Source of the DNA: Sedimentibacter saalensis
GTDB taxonomy: Bacteria > Bacillota > Clostridia > Tissierellales > Sedimentibacteraceae
Reading direction: 5' to 3'
NCBI RefSeq assembly: GCF_007830175.1
Contig: NZ_VLKH01000001.1
Span: 434,001 to 498,000, forward strand
Length of the DNA: 64,000 nt
The notes under the pieces are model-generated. The model was given only the letters and a program-made list of their open reading frames with translations, searched no databases and was not told the DNA's origin. The position numbers were made by a program, and so were the translations under genes. Of the stretch, positions 27,721-37,011 are shown in pieces; position 1 is the first letter of the stretch, and every line of letters starts with the position of its first letter.

Positions 27721-27800
27721 TGTCATTCTGAGGCGTAGCCGAAGAATCTCATGTTTTCAACAAAGATGAGATCCTTCACTACCGTTCAGGATGACAGCGT
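27721..27800. repeat. TGTCATTCTGAG palindromic repeat, copy 1
   Basis: Begins tgtcattctgaggcgtagcc and ends with the inverted form ...aggatgaca, with 'gaagaatctcatg' and 'gatgagatccttc' inside. Also at 40050-40124, 43599-43676 and a fragment at 53033. A widely distributed intergenic palindrome of unknown function. Confidence 0.75.
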
Positions 27801-27840
27801 CGGGGTTTGTCAATAGTCTAAGATGATATTCATCTCTTTT

Positions 27841-28002
27841 TTATGCTTCGATTTTATATTCTGCAGCTTTTTCGCAGTAGCTGCATTTTTTTTCTTCTTC
27901 TATTTTTTCCAGCTGGGGAGCCTTTTCTTCATTGTTTACAAAATCATCCAAAGCAAGCTCTGCATGCTCCAAACATGAGTAAATTATATTTTCTTCATTC
28001 AT
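27841..28002 (-). CDS. CxxH/CxxC small protein (BA_5709-like family)
   Basis: 53 residues: 'YSCLEHAELALDDF' gives CxxH and 'EKKCSYCEKAAEYKI' gives CxxC, the pattern of the small CxxH/CxxC proteins encoded beside YycJ in Firmicutes, probably zinc binding. AGGTGATAAA precedes the ATG. It follows walJ on the same strand by eight bases, the expected neighbour. Confidence 0.75.
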   Translation of the reverse strand: MNEENIIYSCLEHAELALDDFVNNEEKAPQLEKIEEEKKCSYCEKAAEYKIEA

Positions 28003-28010
28003 TTTATCAC

Positions 28011-28799
28011 CTATATTTCATATACTCGGCTCGATCTGTCCCTGTATGTCATGTCTAAACAGATTCCCGGGTTAACTTCTATGCAGTTTTCCTTCAGTAT
28101 ATTTTCAACTGTCTTATAAGCCAGTTGAGGAAAATTATTTTCTTTGCTGAGATGCCCCAAAAGAACAATCTCTGTCCCTCTTTTAACCACCTTGCTGATA
28201 AGGTGTCCGGCAGTGTCGTTGGACATATGTCCAAACTCACCCAAAACCCTTCGTTTTAGCGGCCATGGGTACGGCCCTATGAGAACCATGTCTTCGTCAT
28301 GATTTGACTCAACCAACAGCAAATCTGAATCCATGATGCTGTTTGTTATGTTGTCATTCACACAGCCTGTGTCTGTAACAAGGCTGATTTTTTTATTGTT
28401 GTAGAATATGTTGTATCCCACAGGATGAGCTGCATCATGAGATATATCAAATGCCCTCACCGCAAGATCTCCCACCTCAACTATGTCATCCATGATTCTA
28501 ATATTGTGTGACTTAATTTCTCCAATGGCTGAGCTCATTGCTTCCCATGTCTTTGCATTTGCATAAATGGGAACATCAAAGCGCCTTGATATTATTCCCG
28601 CTCCCTGTATGTGGTCTGAATGCTCGTGGGTTATAAACAAGGCATCTATTTTTTTGGGGTCTTCCCCTATATTCATAATTTCCTGCTGGATTTTTTTGCC
28701 GCTTAAGCCTGCATCCACAAGAATTGTTGTGTTTTCAGTTTTAATATATTGGCAGTTGCCGCTGCTCCCGCTGTACAACGAACAAAATTTTAACTTCAA
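28011..28799 (-). CDS. walJ: MBL-fold hydrolase WalJ/YycJ
   Basis: 262 residues: 'SLYSGSSGNCQYI', 'LVDAG', and the metal motif HEHSDH (residues 58-63), then 'FDISHDAAHPVGY' and 'LLGHLSKENN'. A beta-lactamase-fold metal-dependent nuclease-like enzyme, linked in Firmicutes to cell-wall control and DNA metabolism. TTG start after GGGAGGACAAA. No walRK here. Confidence 0.9.
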   Translation of the reverse strand: MKLKFCSLYSGSSGNCQYIKTENTTILVDAGLSGKKIQQEIMNIGEDPKKIDALFITHEHSDHIQGAGIISRRFDVPIYANAKTWEAMSSAIGEIKSHNIRIMDDIVEVGDLAVRAFDISHDAAHPVGYNIFYNNKKISLVTDTGCVNDNITNSIMDSDLLLVESNHDEDMVLIGPYPWPLKRRVLGEFGHMSNDTAGHLISKVVKRGTEIVLLGHLSKENNFPQLAYKTVENILKENCIEVNPGICLDMTYRDRSSRVYEI

Positions 28800-28954
28800 T
28801 TTGTCCTCCCGGTGTTACCATTTAATCAGATTTATATTAACATATAAATCAAATTATTACAATTAAATCTTCTCGTTATAATTCAATGTTCAATTCGTTC
28901 TAATGACACTTTTGTATGCATAAAATTTATTATATTATAATTCAGGGGTACGCG

Positions 28955-29983
28955 ATGATTATAAAAATAAAATCTAAGTTTCTGGTAATTTTCACAGCAA
29001 TAATATTATGTTCAGCACTGGCCGCAACAGTGTTTCTCAATTCCTCCAGGTCTGTGTCTGTCAATGAAGAAAAAACATTCATCAAGTGGGTCGATTTCAG
29101 GGTATGCTATGAGGCTATGGACAAGGCGCTTAAAGCTGACATTAACAGTGTGGATGAAGAAGTAAAATTAAACTGGATTGAAATTCTTTCATACTTGGGA
29201 ACCAGGTATGGCGGAAATTTTTCCAGATACAAATCAAAGGATATGGATGCACTGATTGCAAAGCTTAAAAGCGGCGAAAGCATCGAGAGCCTTACAAAGG
29301 ATCTGAAACACTACGATTATTATTTCGAAGCATATACAGCAGTACTTGGAGGATTCGTAGGTCCTTACGAAATTCAGATTGATGATGAAAACAATCCCGG
29401 CAAGAAAATATGGGTGCAGAAATATGGTCTCAAGGCATTTTCTCCAATTGCGGGAGGATATTACTACAATCATTACGATGACTTTGGAAATTCCAGAAGC
29501 TATGGCTTCACCCGTTCCCACTTGGGAAATGATCTCATGGGTTCCGTGGGCACACCTATTGTAGCTGTTGAAACAGGAAGAATTGAAGCACTCGGCTGGA
29601 ATCAGTACGGAGGTTGGCGAATAGGCATCAGAAGTCTGGACAGCAAAAGATATTACTACTATGCACATTTGAAGAAAGACCATCCATATGTAAAATCCCT
29701 CAAGGAAGGTGACATTGTCCATGCAGGAGATGTTATTGGTTATCTTGGAATGACAGGATACAGCCGCAAGGAAAATGTGAATAACATCAATGTCCCGCAT
29801 CTTCATTTTGGAATGCAGCTTGTTTTTGACGAATCGCAAAAGGAAACACTGGCTGAAATATGGATTGATGTTTACAAAATCGTAAATCTCTTAAACAGGA
29901 ATAAGTCTCCTGTAACATTCAATAAAGATACAAAAGAATTTGAAAGGATTTATGACATCAGATTCCACAATGTACAGCAATAA
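28955..29983 (+). CDS. Membrane-anchored M23 (LytM) peptidase
   Basis: About 342 residues: N-terminal anchor (about 8-26), a helical region to about 150, then an M23 domain with 'FTRSHLGNDLMG' (HxxxD), 'YYYYAHLKKD' and 'VPHLHFGMQL', so all zinc ligands are visible. Likely cleaves peptide cross-bridges in peptidoglycan. The frame opens 13 codons upstream, but AGGGG is six bases before the ATG at 28955. Monocistronic. Whether sporulation or growth related is unclear. Confidence 0.85.
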   Translation: MIIKIKSKFLVIFTAIILCSALAATVFLNSSRSVSVNEEKTFIKWVDFRVCYEAMDKALKADINSVDEEVKLNWIEILSYLGTRYGGNFSRYKSKDMDALIAKLKSGESIESLTKDLKHYDYYFEAYTAVLGGFVGPYEIQIDDENNPGKKIWVQKYGLKAFSPIAGGYYYNHYDDFGNSRSYGFTRSHLGNDLMGSVGTPIVAVETGRIEALGWNQYGGWRIGIRSLDSKRYYYYAHLKKDHPYVKSLKEGDIVHAGDVIGYLGMTGYSRKENVNNINVPHLHFGMQLVFDESQKETLAEIWIDVYKIVNLLNRNKSPVTFNKDTKEFERIYDIRFHNVQQ

Positions 29984-29997
29984 ACAACACAAACAAG

Positions 29998-30020
29998 AGC
30001 CGCGTATTTTCGCGGCTCTC
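29998..30020. terminator. Hairpin between convergent genes
   Basis: GAGCCGCG-TATTTT-CGCGGCTC; no long T tract. Placed to serve both the M23 gene and the SLH gene. Confidence 0.6.
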
Positions 30021-30032
30021 ATTACGATTTAC

Positions 30033-31562
30033 TTAATTATTTTTTTCTTCTAGTTTGTCTGAGATTTTTACCATTAAGGCAGCTGCCTCAGCTCTTGAAA
30101 GGTAATCATTTGGACAGAATGATCCTGAATACTTGCCTGAAATCAATCCATTAGTGTATGCGTTTTTGACAGCTTTCTTTTCGTTATTGCTTAAGTTTCC
30201 CAAATCCGAAAAGATTGTGTTAATATCAAGGTTGTCATAATTATGGTCTTCTTCAAAAAGTCCATCCATCATGAGGGTTGCTTCTTTTCTTGTAAGTTTC
30301 TCCAAAGGTTTAAGTTCTTCTCTGTAGGAGTCAAGAAGACCTAGGTCATAAATTTCTTCCACATATTCAACGGCCCAAGGGTTGATTTTTGAGGCATCAC
30401 TGAAAGGCAATTCTTCACCTGGAATTAAATCTTCAGCACCTGCAGCCGGTATACCTGATTCAGCTATTATTTCTTCTGTTCCATTTTCAGCCAGTGCAAT
30501 TGATTTTTCCTTCTGTTCTTCTTCGCTTATATCAATTGCTTTTCCTAGGAATATACAGAATTCTTCCTTTGTGGCAATTCTGTTTGGATTGAATGACTTT
30601 GATTCGCTTATGATGCCCTTGTTATAAAGGTCCATTATGTCTTTCCTTGCCCAGTGGAAAGCTATGTCATCATAGACGTATCTTCCGTGTTCAATGTCTC
30701 CGGTTCTTAAGAGCCAATTTCTTTCAATCCAGCCCTCAGTATTTTCATTGACATATACCTTGTACCAGTAGTATCCGTTTTTCAGAACCGGTCCTTCAGT
30801 TATTGTACCAAGCTGATTTTCTCCTAACTGATGAATATATGCACCTGCAGGCTGGTCTCTCAGCTCATATGTTTCTCTTACTCCGTCGGTTCTTACATAA
30901 TCACCCTTTTCATACAGTACAATATTGCCGCTGTTTGTGTAGGCTGGTGTTGGAACAACCAATGACCTGCTCGGCTTCCCTGAATATGGAAGATATGAGA
31001 AGTCAATGTTGTTTATCTTCTTTCCGTATTCCTTTTCAATTACATTGTAAATCGTCTGCTGATATGTATATTTTTTTGCATAGGAAGTAACCTCGTTTGG
31101 ATTGTTGCTTTGAGCCCATCCATTGTATGCCCATAGAGCAAAGTACCAATTTTCCAAAATGTTTGGATCCATGTTTCCCACGCTTGACACAGATTGATAA
31201 GAACTCATGCTCCATTTGTTCAACAGAACATCAGCTCCTGCCTCTATGTTGTATTTAATATCATATTTCAGTCTTTCTGAGTCGTATCCGCCGTTTCTGT
31301 TGCTCACCTGCATAAGCCCTATGCTGCTGCCGCTTATCTTTGGCGTTCCGTCTGTGTTGTAATGTTCATAAACAGATTCAACTCTTGCTATAGCCTTCAG
31401 CAATACTGAAGGAATAGCTCTTTTTTGTGCAACATCCTCTATCATGGATTCAATTTCCGCTCTAGAAGGATTGGTTCCTGCAAAAGCCAGTGTGTTAAAT
31501 GTAAATACAAAAACGAAAATTAATAGAATTATTTTTCGGGTTGTGGTTTTAAATATTTTCAT
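30033..31562 (-). CDS. Secreted lytic transglycosylase-like protein with SH3 and SLH domains
   Basis: 509 residues: signal peptide (about 1-28); SLT/lysozyme-like domain (about 30-180) with 'LLKAIARVESVYEHY' and 'SIGLMQVSN' (the conserved Glu and GLMQ); an SH3-type region (about 215-290, ending 'GWIERNWLL'); and SLH modules from about 300 to the end ('FHWARKDIMDLYNKGII', 'NPWAVEYVEEIYDLGLL', 'AVKNAYTNGLISG'). Likely held on the wall by SLH domains and acting on peptidoglycan. AGGGAGGCTGTAAAT precedes the ATG. Confidence 0.85.
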   Translation of the reverse strand: MKIFKTTTRKIILLIFVFVFTFNTLAFAGTNPSRAEIESMIEDVAQKRAIPSVLLKAIARVESVYEHYNTDGTPKISGSSIGLMQVSNRNGGYDSERLKYDIKYNIEAGADVLLNKWSMSSYQSVSSVGNMDPNILENWYFALWAYNGWAQSNNPNEVTSYAKKYTYQQTIYNVIEKEYGKKINNIDFSYLPYSGKPSRSLVVPTPAYTNSGNIVLYEKGDYVRTDGVRETYELRDQPAGAYIHQLGENQLGTITEGPVLKNGYYWYKVYVNENTEGWIERNWLLRTGDIEHGRYVYDDIAFHWARKDIMDLYNKGIISESKSFNPNRIATKEEFCIFLGKAIDISEEEQKEKSIALAENGTEEIIAESGIPAAGAEDLIPGEELPFSDASKINPWAVEYVEEIYDLGLLDSYREELKPLEKLTRKEATLMMDGLFEEDHNYDNLDINTIFSDLGNLSNNEKKAVKNAYTNGLISGKYSGSFCPNDYLSRAEAAALMVKISDKLEEKNN

Positions 31563-31597
31563 ATTTACAGCCTCCCTATCTTTTTATTTTAACTGCA

Positions 31598-33307
31598 TTA
31601 GTTATTTATCTGAATGCGGTCAATTATGCTTAATATTTCTTTCTTGGTATTTTCCAAAACTTGCGTGGATTTGCTCTCATTTTCTTCATTAATTGAAAAA
31701 TATACTTTTAGTTTAGGTTCTGTGCCTGAAGGTCTGAGCACCAGCCATGACCCATTCTCAAAACAGAATTTAAGCACATCCGACTTTGGATAGCTCAAAT
31801 GTTCTGTCTTGCCTGTTAACAGGTTTAATTCAATTCCCATTTTGTAATCATAAATATATGGTATGTTCTTGCCTGCAATTGAAGAAAGTTTGTTTTCTCT
31901 GAAGTTCTCCATGATTGATTTCATTTTGCTTTGTCCAGAGGCTCCGGCAAATGTAAGAGAAATTGTTTCTTCAATATAATAACCATGTTCCCTGTAAATA
32001 TCCTTAAGAACTTCTAATAGTGTTTTCCCGTTTCTCTTATAATATGCAGCCATTTCGCAAATGAGCATACTTGCAATCACTGCATCCTTGTCTCTGACAA
32101 ATGTTCCTGCCAGATACCCGTAGCTTTCCTCATATCCAAAAATAAAGTTGTTGGATTTTGTATCTTCAAATTTCTGCATCAATTCAGCAATATATTTAAA
32201 TCCTGTCAATGTGTCAAAGCTTGCCACATTGTACTTAGATGCTATGGCTCTTCCTATTTCACTTGTGACAATTGTTTTTACAACTGCTGCATTTTCCGGA
32301 ATCATACCCTTTTCATCAAGAGAACTGAGCACATAGTTCAACAGCAATGCTCCTGTCTGATTACCGTTCAGAGGTACATATCCACCATCACTGCTTCTTA
32401 CAACCAGACCTACTCTGTCACAGTCAGGATCTGTTCCAATGATTATTTCGCCATTTAATTCCCCTGCCCTTTTGATTGCAATTTCAAAGGCACTGATTTC
32501 TTCCGGATTCGGTGACTTAACTGTAGAAAACATGGGATCAGGCATTTCCTGTTCCTTTACAACACGAACATTCTTGTACCCAAGTTCATCCAGCACTCTT
32601 CTTACAGGCATGTTTCCTGTTCCATGAAGCGGAGTGTAAATTATGTTTAAATTTTTGTCCACATCATCTCTGATGCTTAATTTCTTAACCTCATTTATGT
32701 AAGTTGTATCAAGTTCATTTCCAATTGTTACGATTTTGTCATTATCTTCAGTGGTTAATTTAACATCCTTAAGATTAACCTTATTGATCATACTTATAAT
32801 TTCATCTGCGTCCTCAACAACTTGCCCACCATACTGGTCATAAACCTTGTAGCCATTGTATTCAGGCGGGTTATGGCTTGCGGTTATAACAACGCCGGCC
32901 TTGCAGCCGTAGTGTCTCACTGCAAATGAAAGTTCAGGCGTGGGTCTTAAGCTTTCAAACAAATATACCTTTATATTGTTTGCTGCAAAAACAGCTGCTG
33001 TTTTGCCGGCAAACTCCTTTGACATGTTTCTTGAGTCATAAGCAATAGCAGCACTTAGCTGCTCACCGCTATATTTTTTGTTCAGAAAATCAGCAATACC
33101 TTGTGTCGCCTTAGCTACAGTAACAAAGTTCATGCGGTTTGTACCTGCACCTATTTTCCCCCGCATGCCTCCTGTGCCGAATTCCAACTCTCTGTAGAAT
33201 CTGTCCTCAACTTCGCTTTCGATTTTTTCGATTTTTTTCAGCTCTTCTTTCAAGGATTCATCTACATATGGACTTTCCAGCCATATATCCAATTTTTCTC
33301 TGTACAT
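31598..33307 (-). CDS. pgcA: Phosphoglucomutase/phosphomannomutase
   Basis: 569 residues, the size of Firmicute PgcA. The active serine loop is 'VITASHNPPEYNGYKVYD', the metal loop 'GTDPDCDRVGL', the sugar loop 'FGYEESYGYL' and the phosphate loop 'RPSGTEPKLKVY'. Interconverts glucose-6-P and glucose-1-P. AGAGGTGTTGTC precedes the ATG. It is followed upstream by galU (11 bases), giving a UDP-glucose pathway pair. Confidence 0.95.
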   Translation of the reverse strand: MYREKLDIWLESPYVDESLKEELKKIEKIESEVEDRFYRELEFGTGGMRGKIGAGTNRMNFVTVAKATQGIADFLNKKYSGEQLSAAIAYDSRNMSKEFAGKTAAVFAANNIKVYLFESLRPTPELSFAVRHYGCKAGVVITASHNPPEYNGYKVYDQYGGQVVEDADEIISMINKVNLKDVKLTTEDNDKIVTIGNELDTTYINEVKKLSIRDDVDKNLNIIYTPLHGTGNMPVRRVLDELGYKNVRVVKEQEMPDPMFSTVKSPNPEEISAFEIAIKRAGELNGEIIIGTDPDCDRVGLVVRSSDGGYVPLNGNQTGALLLNYVLSSLDEKGMIPENAAVVKTIVTSEIGRAIASKYNVASFDTLTGFKYIAELMQKFEDTKSNNFIFGYEESYGYLAGTFVRDKDAVIASMLICEMAAYYKRNGKTLLEVLKDIYREHGYYIEETISLTFAGASGQSKMKSIMENFRENKLSSIAGKNIPYIYDYKMGIELNLLTGKTEHLSYPKSDVLKFCFENGSWLVLRPSGTEPKLKVYFSINEENESKSTQVLENTKKEILSIIDRIQINN

Positions 33308-33318
33308 GACAACACCTC

Positions 33319-34185
33319 TTAATTTAAATTTATTTTGCTTAAATATGATTTAAAACTGTCCCTTAAATCATCTCTTTTAAGCGCAAAGTCAACCGTTGCT
33401 TCAAGAAAACCTATCTTGCTTCCAACGTCGTATCTCCTGCCTTCAAAAATATATGCAAAAACATCTTCAATATTACAAAGGTCTTTTAAACCGTCTGTGA
33501 GCTGAATTTCTCCGCCCACGCCTTTTTTTGTATTTTCAAGTATTTCAAATATTTTAGGTGTGATGATGTATCTTCCCAATATTGCAATGTTTGTGGGAGC
33601 ATTATCTACCGATGGCTTTTCAACCAGGTCCTTTACTGAATACATCTTATCATTTAATTTTGTGCCTGAAACAATTCCGTACTTGTTAACATTTTCCCAC
33701 CCCACCGGCTGCACTCCGAGAATTGTGGAGTTATATTCTTCAAACATTTCAATCATTTGTTTTAAACATGGCTTTTGGGAATCAACTATGTCATCTCCCA
33801 GAAGAACTGCAAATGGTTCATTGCCAACAAATGATTTTGCGCAATAAACAGCATGGCCAAGTCCTAGTGGGTCTTTTTGTCTAACTGTATGTATGTTTAT
33901 CATCTTGGAAATTTTTCTCACTTCTTCAAGCATTTCTTCTTTGCGAGTTTTTTCCAGATTGTCTTCAAGTTCATAAGCTCTGTCAAAATGGTCTTCTATT
34001 GAGCCTTTGTTTCTTCCGGTAATGATTAATACATCTTCTATGCCAGAAGCAATTACTTCCTCTACTATGTACTGTATTGTGGGTTTGTCGACTATGGGGA
34101 GCATTTCTTTTGGAATTGCTTTTGTTGCCGGCAAAAACCTTGTTCCTAGTCCAGCTGCAGGTATAACTGCTTTTTTAATTTTCAT
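33319..34185 (-). CDS. galU: UTP-glucose-1-phosphate uridylyltransferase
   Basis: About 288 residues: 'KAVIPAAGLGTRFLPATKAI', 'KEMLPIVDKPTIQY', 'LLGDDIV' and 'GEIQLTDGL' are diagnostic. Makes UDP-glucose from the product of pgcA. ATG at 34185 is preceded by GAGG; two codons upstream the frame reads TTG AAT, which is less likely. Supplies wall glycopolymer or glycolipid synthesis. Confidence 0.96.
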   Translation of the reverse strand: MKIKKAVIPAAGLGTRFLPATKAIPKEMLPIVDKPTIQYIVEEVIASGIEDVLIITGRNKGSIEDHFDRAYELEDNLEKTRKEEMLEEVRKISKMINIHTVRQKDPLGLGHAVYCAKSFVGNEPFAVLLGDDIVDSQKPCLKQMIEMFEEYNSTILGVQPVGWENVNKYGIVSGTKLNDKMYSVKDLVEKPSVDNAPTNIAILGRYIITPKIFEILENTKKGVGGEIQLTDGLKDLCNIEDVFAYIFEGRRYDVGSKIGFLEATVDFALKRDDLRDSFKSYLSKINLN

Positions 34186-34269
34186 ATTCAACCTCGTTTT
34201 ATGTTGTTAGCCGTTATTTAAAACAAATCAATAGATTAAGCTAACTTAACCTATTGATTTTGACTATCA

Positions 34270-35301
34270 TTAAGAACCGCTGTAGTTTGTTTTAATGTTT
34301 TCTGTAATCAATGAATCCTTAAGAACATCCATGTGCTCCAGTGACTGACCTGTACCTTTTGCTACGCATGATATAGCATCATCTGCAATTGCAACATTAA
34401 GTCCTGTTCTTTTGCCTATTAACTTGTCAAGGCCTCTTATGAGGCATCCGCCGCCTGTCATAATTATTCCTTTTTCGCTTATGTCGGCAGCCAGTTCAGG
34501 AGGAGTTTTTTCAAGAACTGAGTGAATAGCATCTGCAATGGAAGTAATTGTTTCTTCCAATGCTTCCAGCATATCTGATGAAGAAATAGTCAAATTAACA
34601 GGAAGTCCTGTAACAAGGTTTCTGCCTCTTACTTCCATGTATTTTTCCTCTTCTTCAGGAAATGCAGTTCCAATGTTTATTTTAAGCTCTTCTGCACTTC
34701 TTAAGCCTATCATCACATTGTATTTCTTTCTTACATATCTCACTATTGCGTCGTCGCACTTATCTCCGGCAATTTTTATTGATTTGCTCACAACTATTCC
34801 TCCCAGAGAAATAACTGCAATGTCTGTAGTACCGCCGCCCATGTCTATTATCATGTGTCCTGAAGGTTTTGTTATGTCAAGGCCCGCTCCTATGGCAGCA
34901 GCAACAGGTTCTTCTATTAAGTATGTTTTCTTTGCTCCTGCATTGTTGCTTGCTTCCAGGACAGCTCTTTTTTCAACTTCTGTAACTCCGCTTGGAACGC
35001 ATATTATAACCCTTGGTTTTATAATTGAATTTCCTACTGCCTTCTTAATGAAGTATTTCAGCATCTTTTCTGTTATGTCAAAATCTGAAATTACGCCGTC
35101 CCTCAAAGGTCTTATGGCAACTATGTTGCCTGGTGTACGACCTAGCATTTTTCTTGCTTCTTCACCAACCTCGAGTATTTTATTAGTATTTATATCTATT
35201 GCAACAACAGAAGGTTCGTTTATTACTATTCCTTTGCCTTTGATATATACTAATACGCTGGCAGTACCAAGGTCGATTCCAATGTCCATTCTGAAACTCA
35301 T
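34270..35301 (-). CDS. mreB: Rod-shape protein MreB/Mbl
   Basis: About 343 residues with actin-fold motifs 'DIGIDLGTASVLVYIKGKGI', 'CVPSGVTEVEKRAV', 'EEPVAAAIGAG', 'MIIDMGGGTTDIAVISLGG' and 'GIIMTGGG'. Forms membrane-associated filaments that guide side-wall synthesis. CAGGAGGATAAAA is just before the ATG at 35301; the longer frame starting 35328 has none. In Bacillus mbl lies next to spoIIID; here they are 15 kb apart. Confidence 0.93.
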   Translation of the reverse strand: MSFRMDIGIDLGTASVLVYIKGKGIVINEPSVVAIDINTNKILEVGEEARKMLGRTPGNIVAIRPLRDGVISDFDITEKMLKYFIKKAVGNSIIKPRVIICVPSGVTEVEKRAVLEASNNAGAKKTYLIEEPVAAAIGAGLDITKPSGHMIIDMGGGTTDIAVISLGGIVVSKSIKIAGDKCDDAIVRYVRKKYNVMIGLRSAEELKINIGTAFPEEEEKYMEVRGRNLVTGLPVNLTISSSDMLEALEETITSIADAIHSVLEKTPPELAADISEKGIIMTGGGCLIRGLDKLIGKRTGLNVAIADDAISCVAKGTGQSLEHMDVLKDSLITENIKTNYSGS

Positions 35302-35468
35302 TTTTATCCTCCTGAATTTCCTTTTCATATATTTTACTTATTTTTATTCAAATTATACAAATTATACCATAATGATACAATGATAAAAATTATACCACAT
35401 TATTCGTATTATTTCAATTTTTTTGTTTTTGCTAAAATAATACTTTGTAAAGCTTTTAAATTATTATT

Positions 35469-35634
35469 AAAAAGTTGCTCCGCAACTCCGCTAGGGGGAC
35501 CTATGTCCCCCTTCGGCGTAAAAATACTAACGTATTTTTGACTCCGCACCCCCCTTGACGGCAAGGGCGCCCCGCCCTTTGCAATCCCCGTTTTATATAT
35601 ACTAGGAAATATAACTTTCCTAGTATATATAAAA
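35469..35634. repeat. Multi-hairpin repeat element, copy 2
   Basis: Second copy of the 27508 element. Arms differ but mostly still pair: AAAAATAC/GTATTTTT in hairpin 3 (outer pairs weaker), AAGGGCG/CGCCCTT in hairpin 4, and ATACTAGG/CCTAGTAT in hairpin 5. The first two hairpins are identical to copy 1. Lies between prs and the upstream region of mreB. Confidence 0.85.
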
Positions 35635-35636
35635 TT

Positions 35637-35664
35637 AAAATGTCTGCTTTTAAACAGACATTTT
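35637..35664 (-). terminator. Terminator of the PRPP synthase gene
   Basis: AAAATGTCTG / CAGACATTTT with an 8-base loop; on the minus strand it runs into TTTTAATTTT directly after the stop codon. Confidence 0.8.
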
Positions 35665-35669
35665 AGTAA

Positions 35670-36821
35670 TTATTTAAGCAGTTTTTTAATTTTTTGAACA
35701 GGATCCAAAAGCTCGCTCAAAGATCTGTCATAGTTCAATGTGTCTATTATGTTTGCTATATATTTTGACATGTCCACTTCGGTGTACCAAGGTTTTTGAA
35801 GAAGTTCAGGTTTTCTGTATATCATATTTGATGTAAATATCCTTGTTATTGTTCCTTCTTCAAATGCTTTGTCAAACTTGTCAAATCCTTCTGTAAACAA
35901 GCCGAATGACGAGAAAACATATACGTTTCTTGCTTTTCTTTCCTTCAGCTTCTTTGCTACATCAATCATTGAGTCGCCGGAAGCAATCATGTCGTCTACC
36001 ACTATTACATCCTTACCTTCCACATTGTCCCCAAGGAACTCATGGCTTATAACAGGGTTCTTGCCGTTTACAATCACAGAATAATCTCTTCTCTTGTAGA
36101 ACATTCCAAGATCCAGTCCCATAACAGAAGCATAGTACATGCATCTTGTCATTCCGCCTTCATCAGGAGATATAACCATAAGGTGATTTCTGTCTATTGT
36201 TGCATCTGTAACAGTTCTTACAAATGCCTTTATCATTTGATAATGAGGATGGAAATCTTCAAACCCATGAAGAGGAATTGCATTTTGAACTCTTGGGTCG
36301 TGAATATCAAATGAAATTATATTTTCAACTCCCATATTTGTAAGTTCTTGCAGAGCAAGTGCACAGTCCAGTGATTCTCTGGAAGCCCTTTTGTGCTGTC
36401 TTCCTTCATAAAGCATTGGCATGATGACCGTAATTCTTTTGGCCTTGCCGTTCATGGCTGCTATAACCCTTTTCAGGTCCTGATAATGATCATCTGGACT
36501 CATGGGAACATCCATGCCATACATCTTGAATTTTACTCCATAATTAAAAACATCAGATATTATAAATATGTCATGGCCTCTTACTGTTTCATTGATAACA
36601 CCCTTTGCTTCACCTGATCCAAATCTAGGACAAACAGCATCCAGCAAATATGTTCTTACAGGATTTGAACCTTCTGAATATATAACACCATTGTTATCCT
36701 GTCTCCATTCTTTCAAATAGTAATCTATCTTTGCGGCTATTTCTTCACAGCCTTTCATTGCAACAATTGACAAGTCTCCAAATGGTTTAGGTTCATTGTA
36801 CACATAATCATTTATATTCAT
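35670..36821 (-). CDS. prs: Ribose-phosphate pyrophosphokinase (long variant)
   Basis: 383 residues, longer than the usual ~315. 'PMLYEGRQHKRASRESLDC', 'VISFDIHDPRVQNA' (metal-binding His), 'VVISPDEGG'-like and the PRPP loop 'DVIVVDDMIASGDSM' are present. Makes PRPP from ribose-5-P and ATP. The extra length is mainly at the N-terminus (residues 1-50) and C-terminus, a divergent clostridial form; allosteric behaviour cannot be judged. CAGGAGGAAAAA precedes the ATG. Confidence 0.88.
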   Translation of the reverse strand: MNINDYVYNEPKPFGDLSIVAMKGCEEIAAKIDYYLKEWRQDNNGVIYSEGSNPVRTYLLDAVCPRFGSGEAKGVINETVRGHDIFIISDVFNYGVKFKMYGMDVPMSPDDHYQDLKRVIAAMNGKAKRITVIMPMLYEGRQHKRASRESLDCALALQELTNMGVENIISFDIHDPRVQNAIPLHGFEDFHPHYQMIKAFVRTVTDATIDRNHLMVISPDEGGMTRCMYYASVMGLDLGMFYKRRDYSVIVNGKNPVISHEFLGDNVEGKDVIVVDDMIASGDSMIDVAKKLKERKARNVYVFSSFGLFTEGFDKFDKAFEEGTITRIFTSNMIYRKPELLQKPWYTEVDMSKYIANIIDTLNYDRSLSELLDPVQKIKKLLK

Positions 36822-36863
36822 TTTTTCCTCCTGTTTTAAAACAATGCTTTCATTTCTTTTTAC

Positions 36864-36931
36864 ATTCTATCAAAAATTTATCAATTGTCAAAAGAAAGTG
36901 CCCGAAATATTGTTAAGTTATCTTAACAATA
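36864..36931 (-). promoter_or_regulatory. prs promoter and upstream palindrome
   Basis: Minus strand TTGACA (36886-36891), 16 bases, TAGAAT (36864-36869). Upstream, TATTGTTAAG-TTAT-CTTAACAATA (36908-36931) is a perfect inverted repeat, either an operator or a relic terminator. Confidence 0.6.
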
Positions 36932-36962
36932 CCGAACAAAATAGGTTTTTTTATAACAATTG

Positions 36963-37004
36963 AAAAAAAGCGGCCAGAAAAGTATAACTTCCCATTGCCG
37001 CTTC
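36963..37004 (-). terminator. Terminator of the histidine kinase gene
   Basis: On the minus strand AAGCGGC pairs with GCCGCTT around a long loop, followed by TTTTTTTC. Confidence 0.65.
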
Positions 37005-37011
37005 GTATACA

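Noticed and set aside
29234..29839. Minus-strand open frame of 201 codons
   Set aside because: Antisense to the M23 peptidase domain.
34538..35383. Plus-strand open frame of 281 codons
   Set aside because: Entirely antisense to mreB; a by-product of codon bias, without a binding site.
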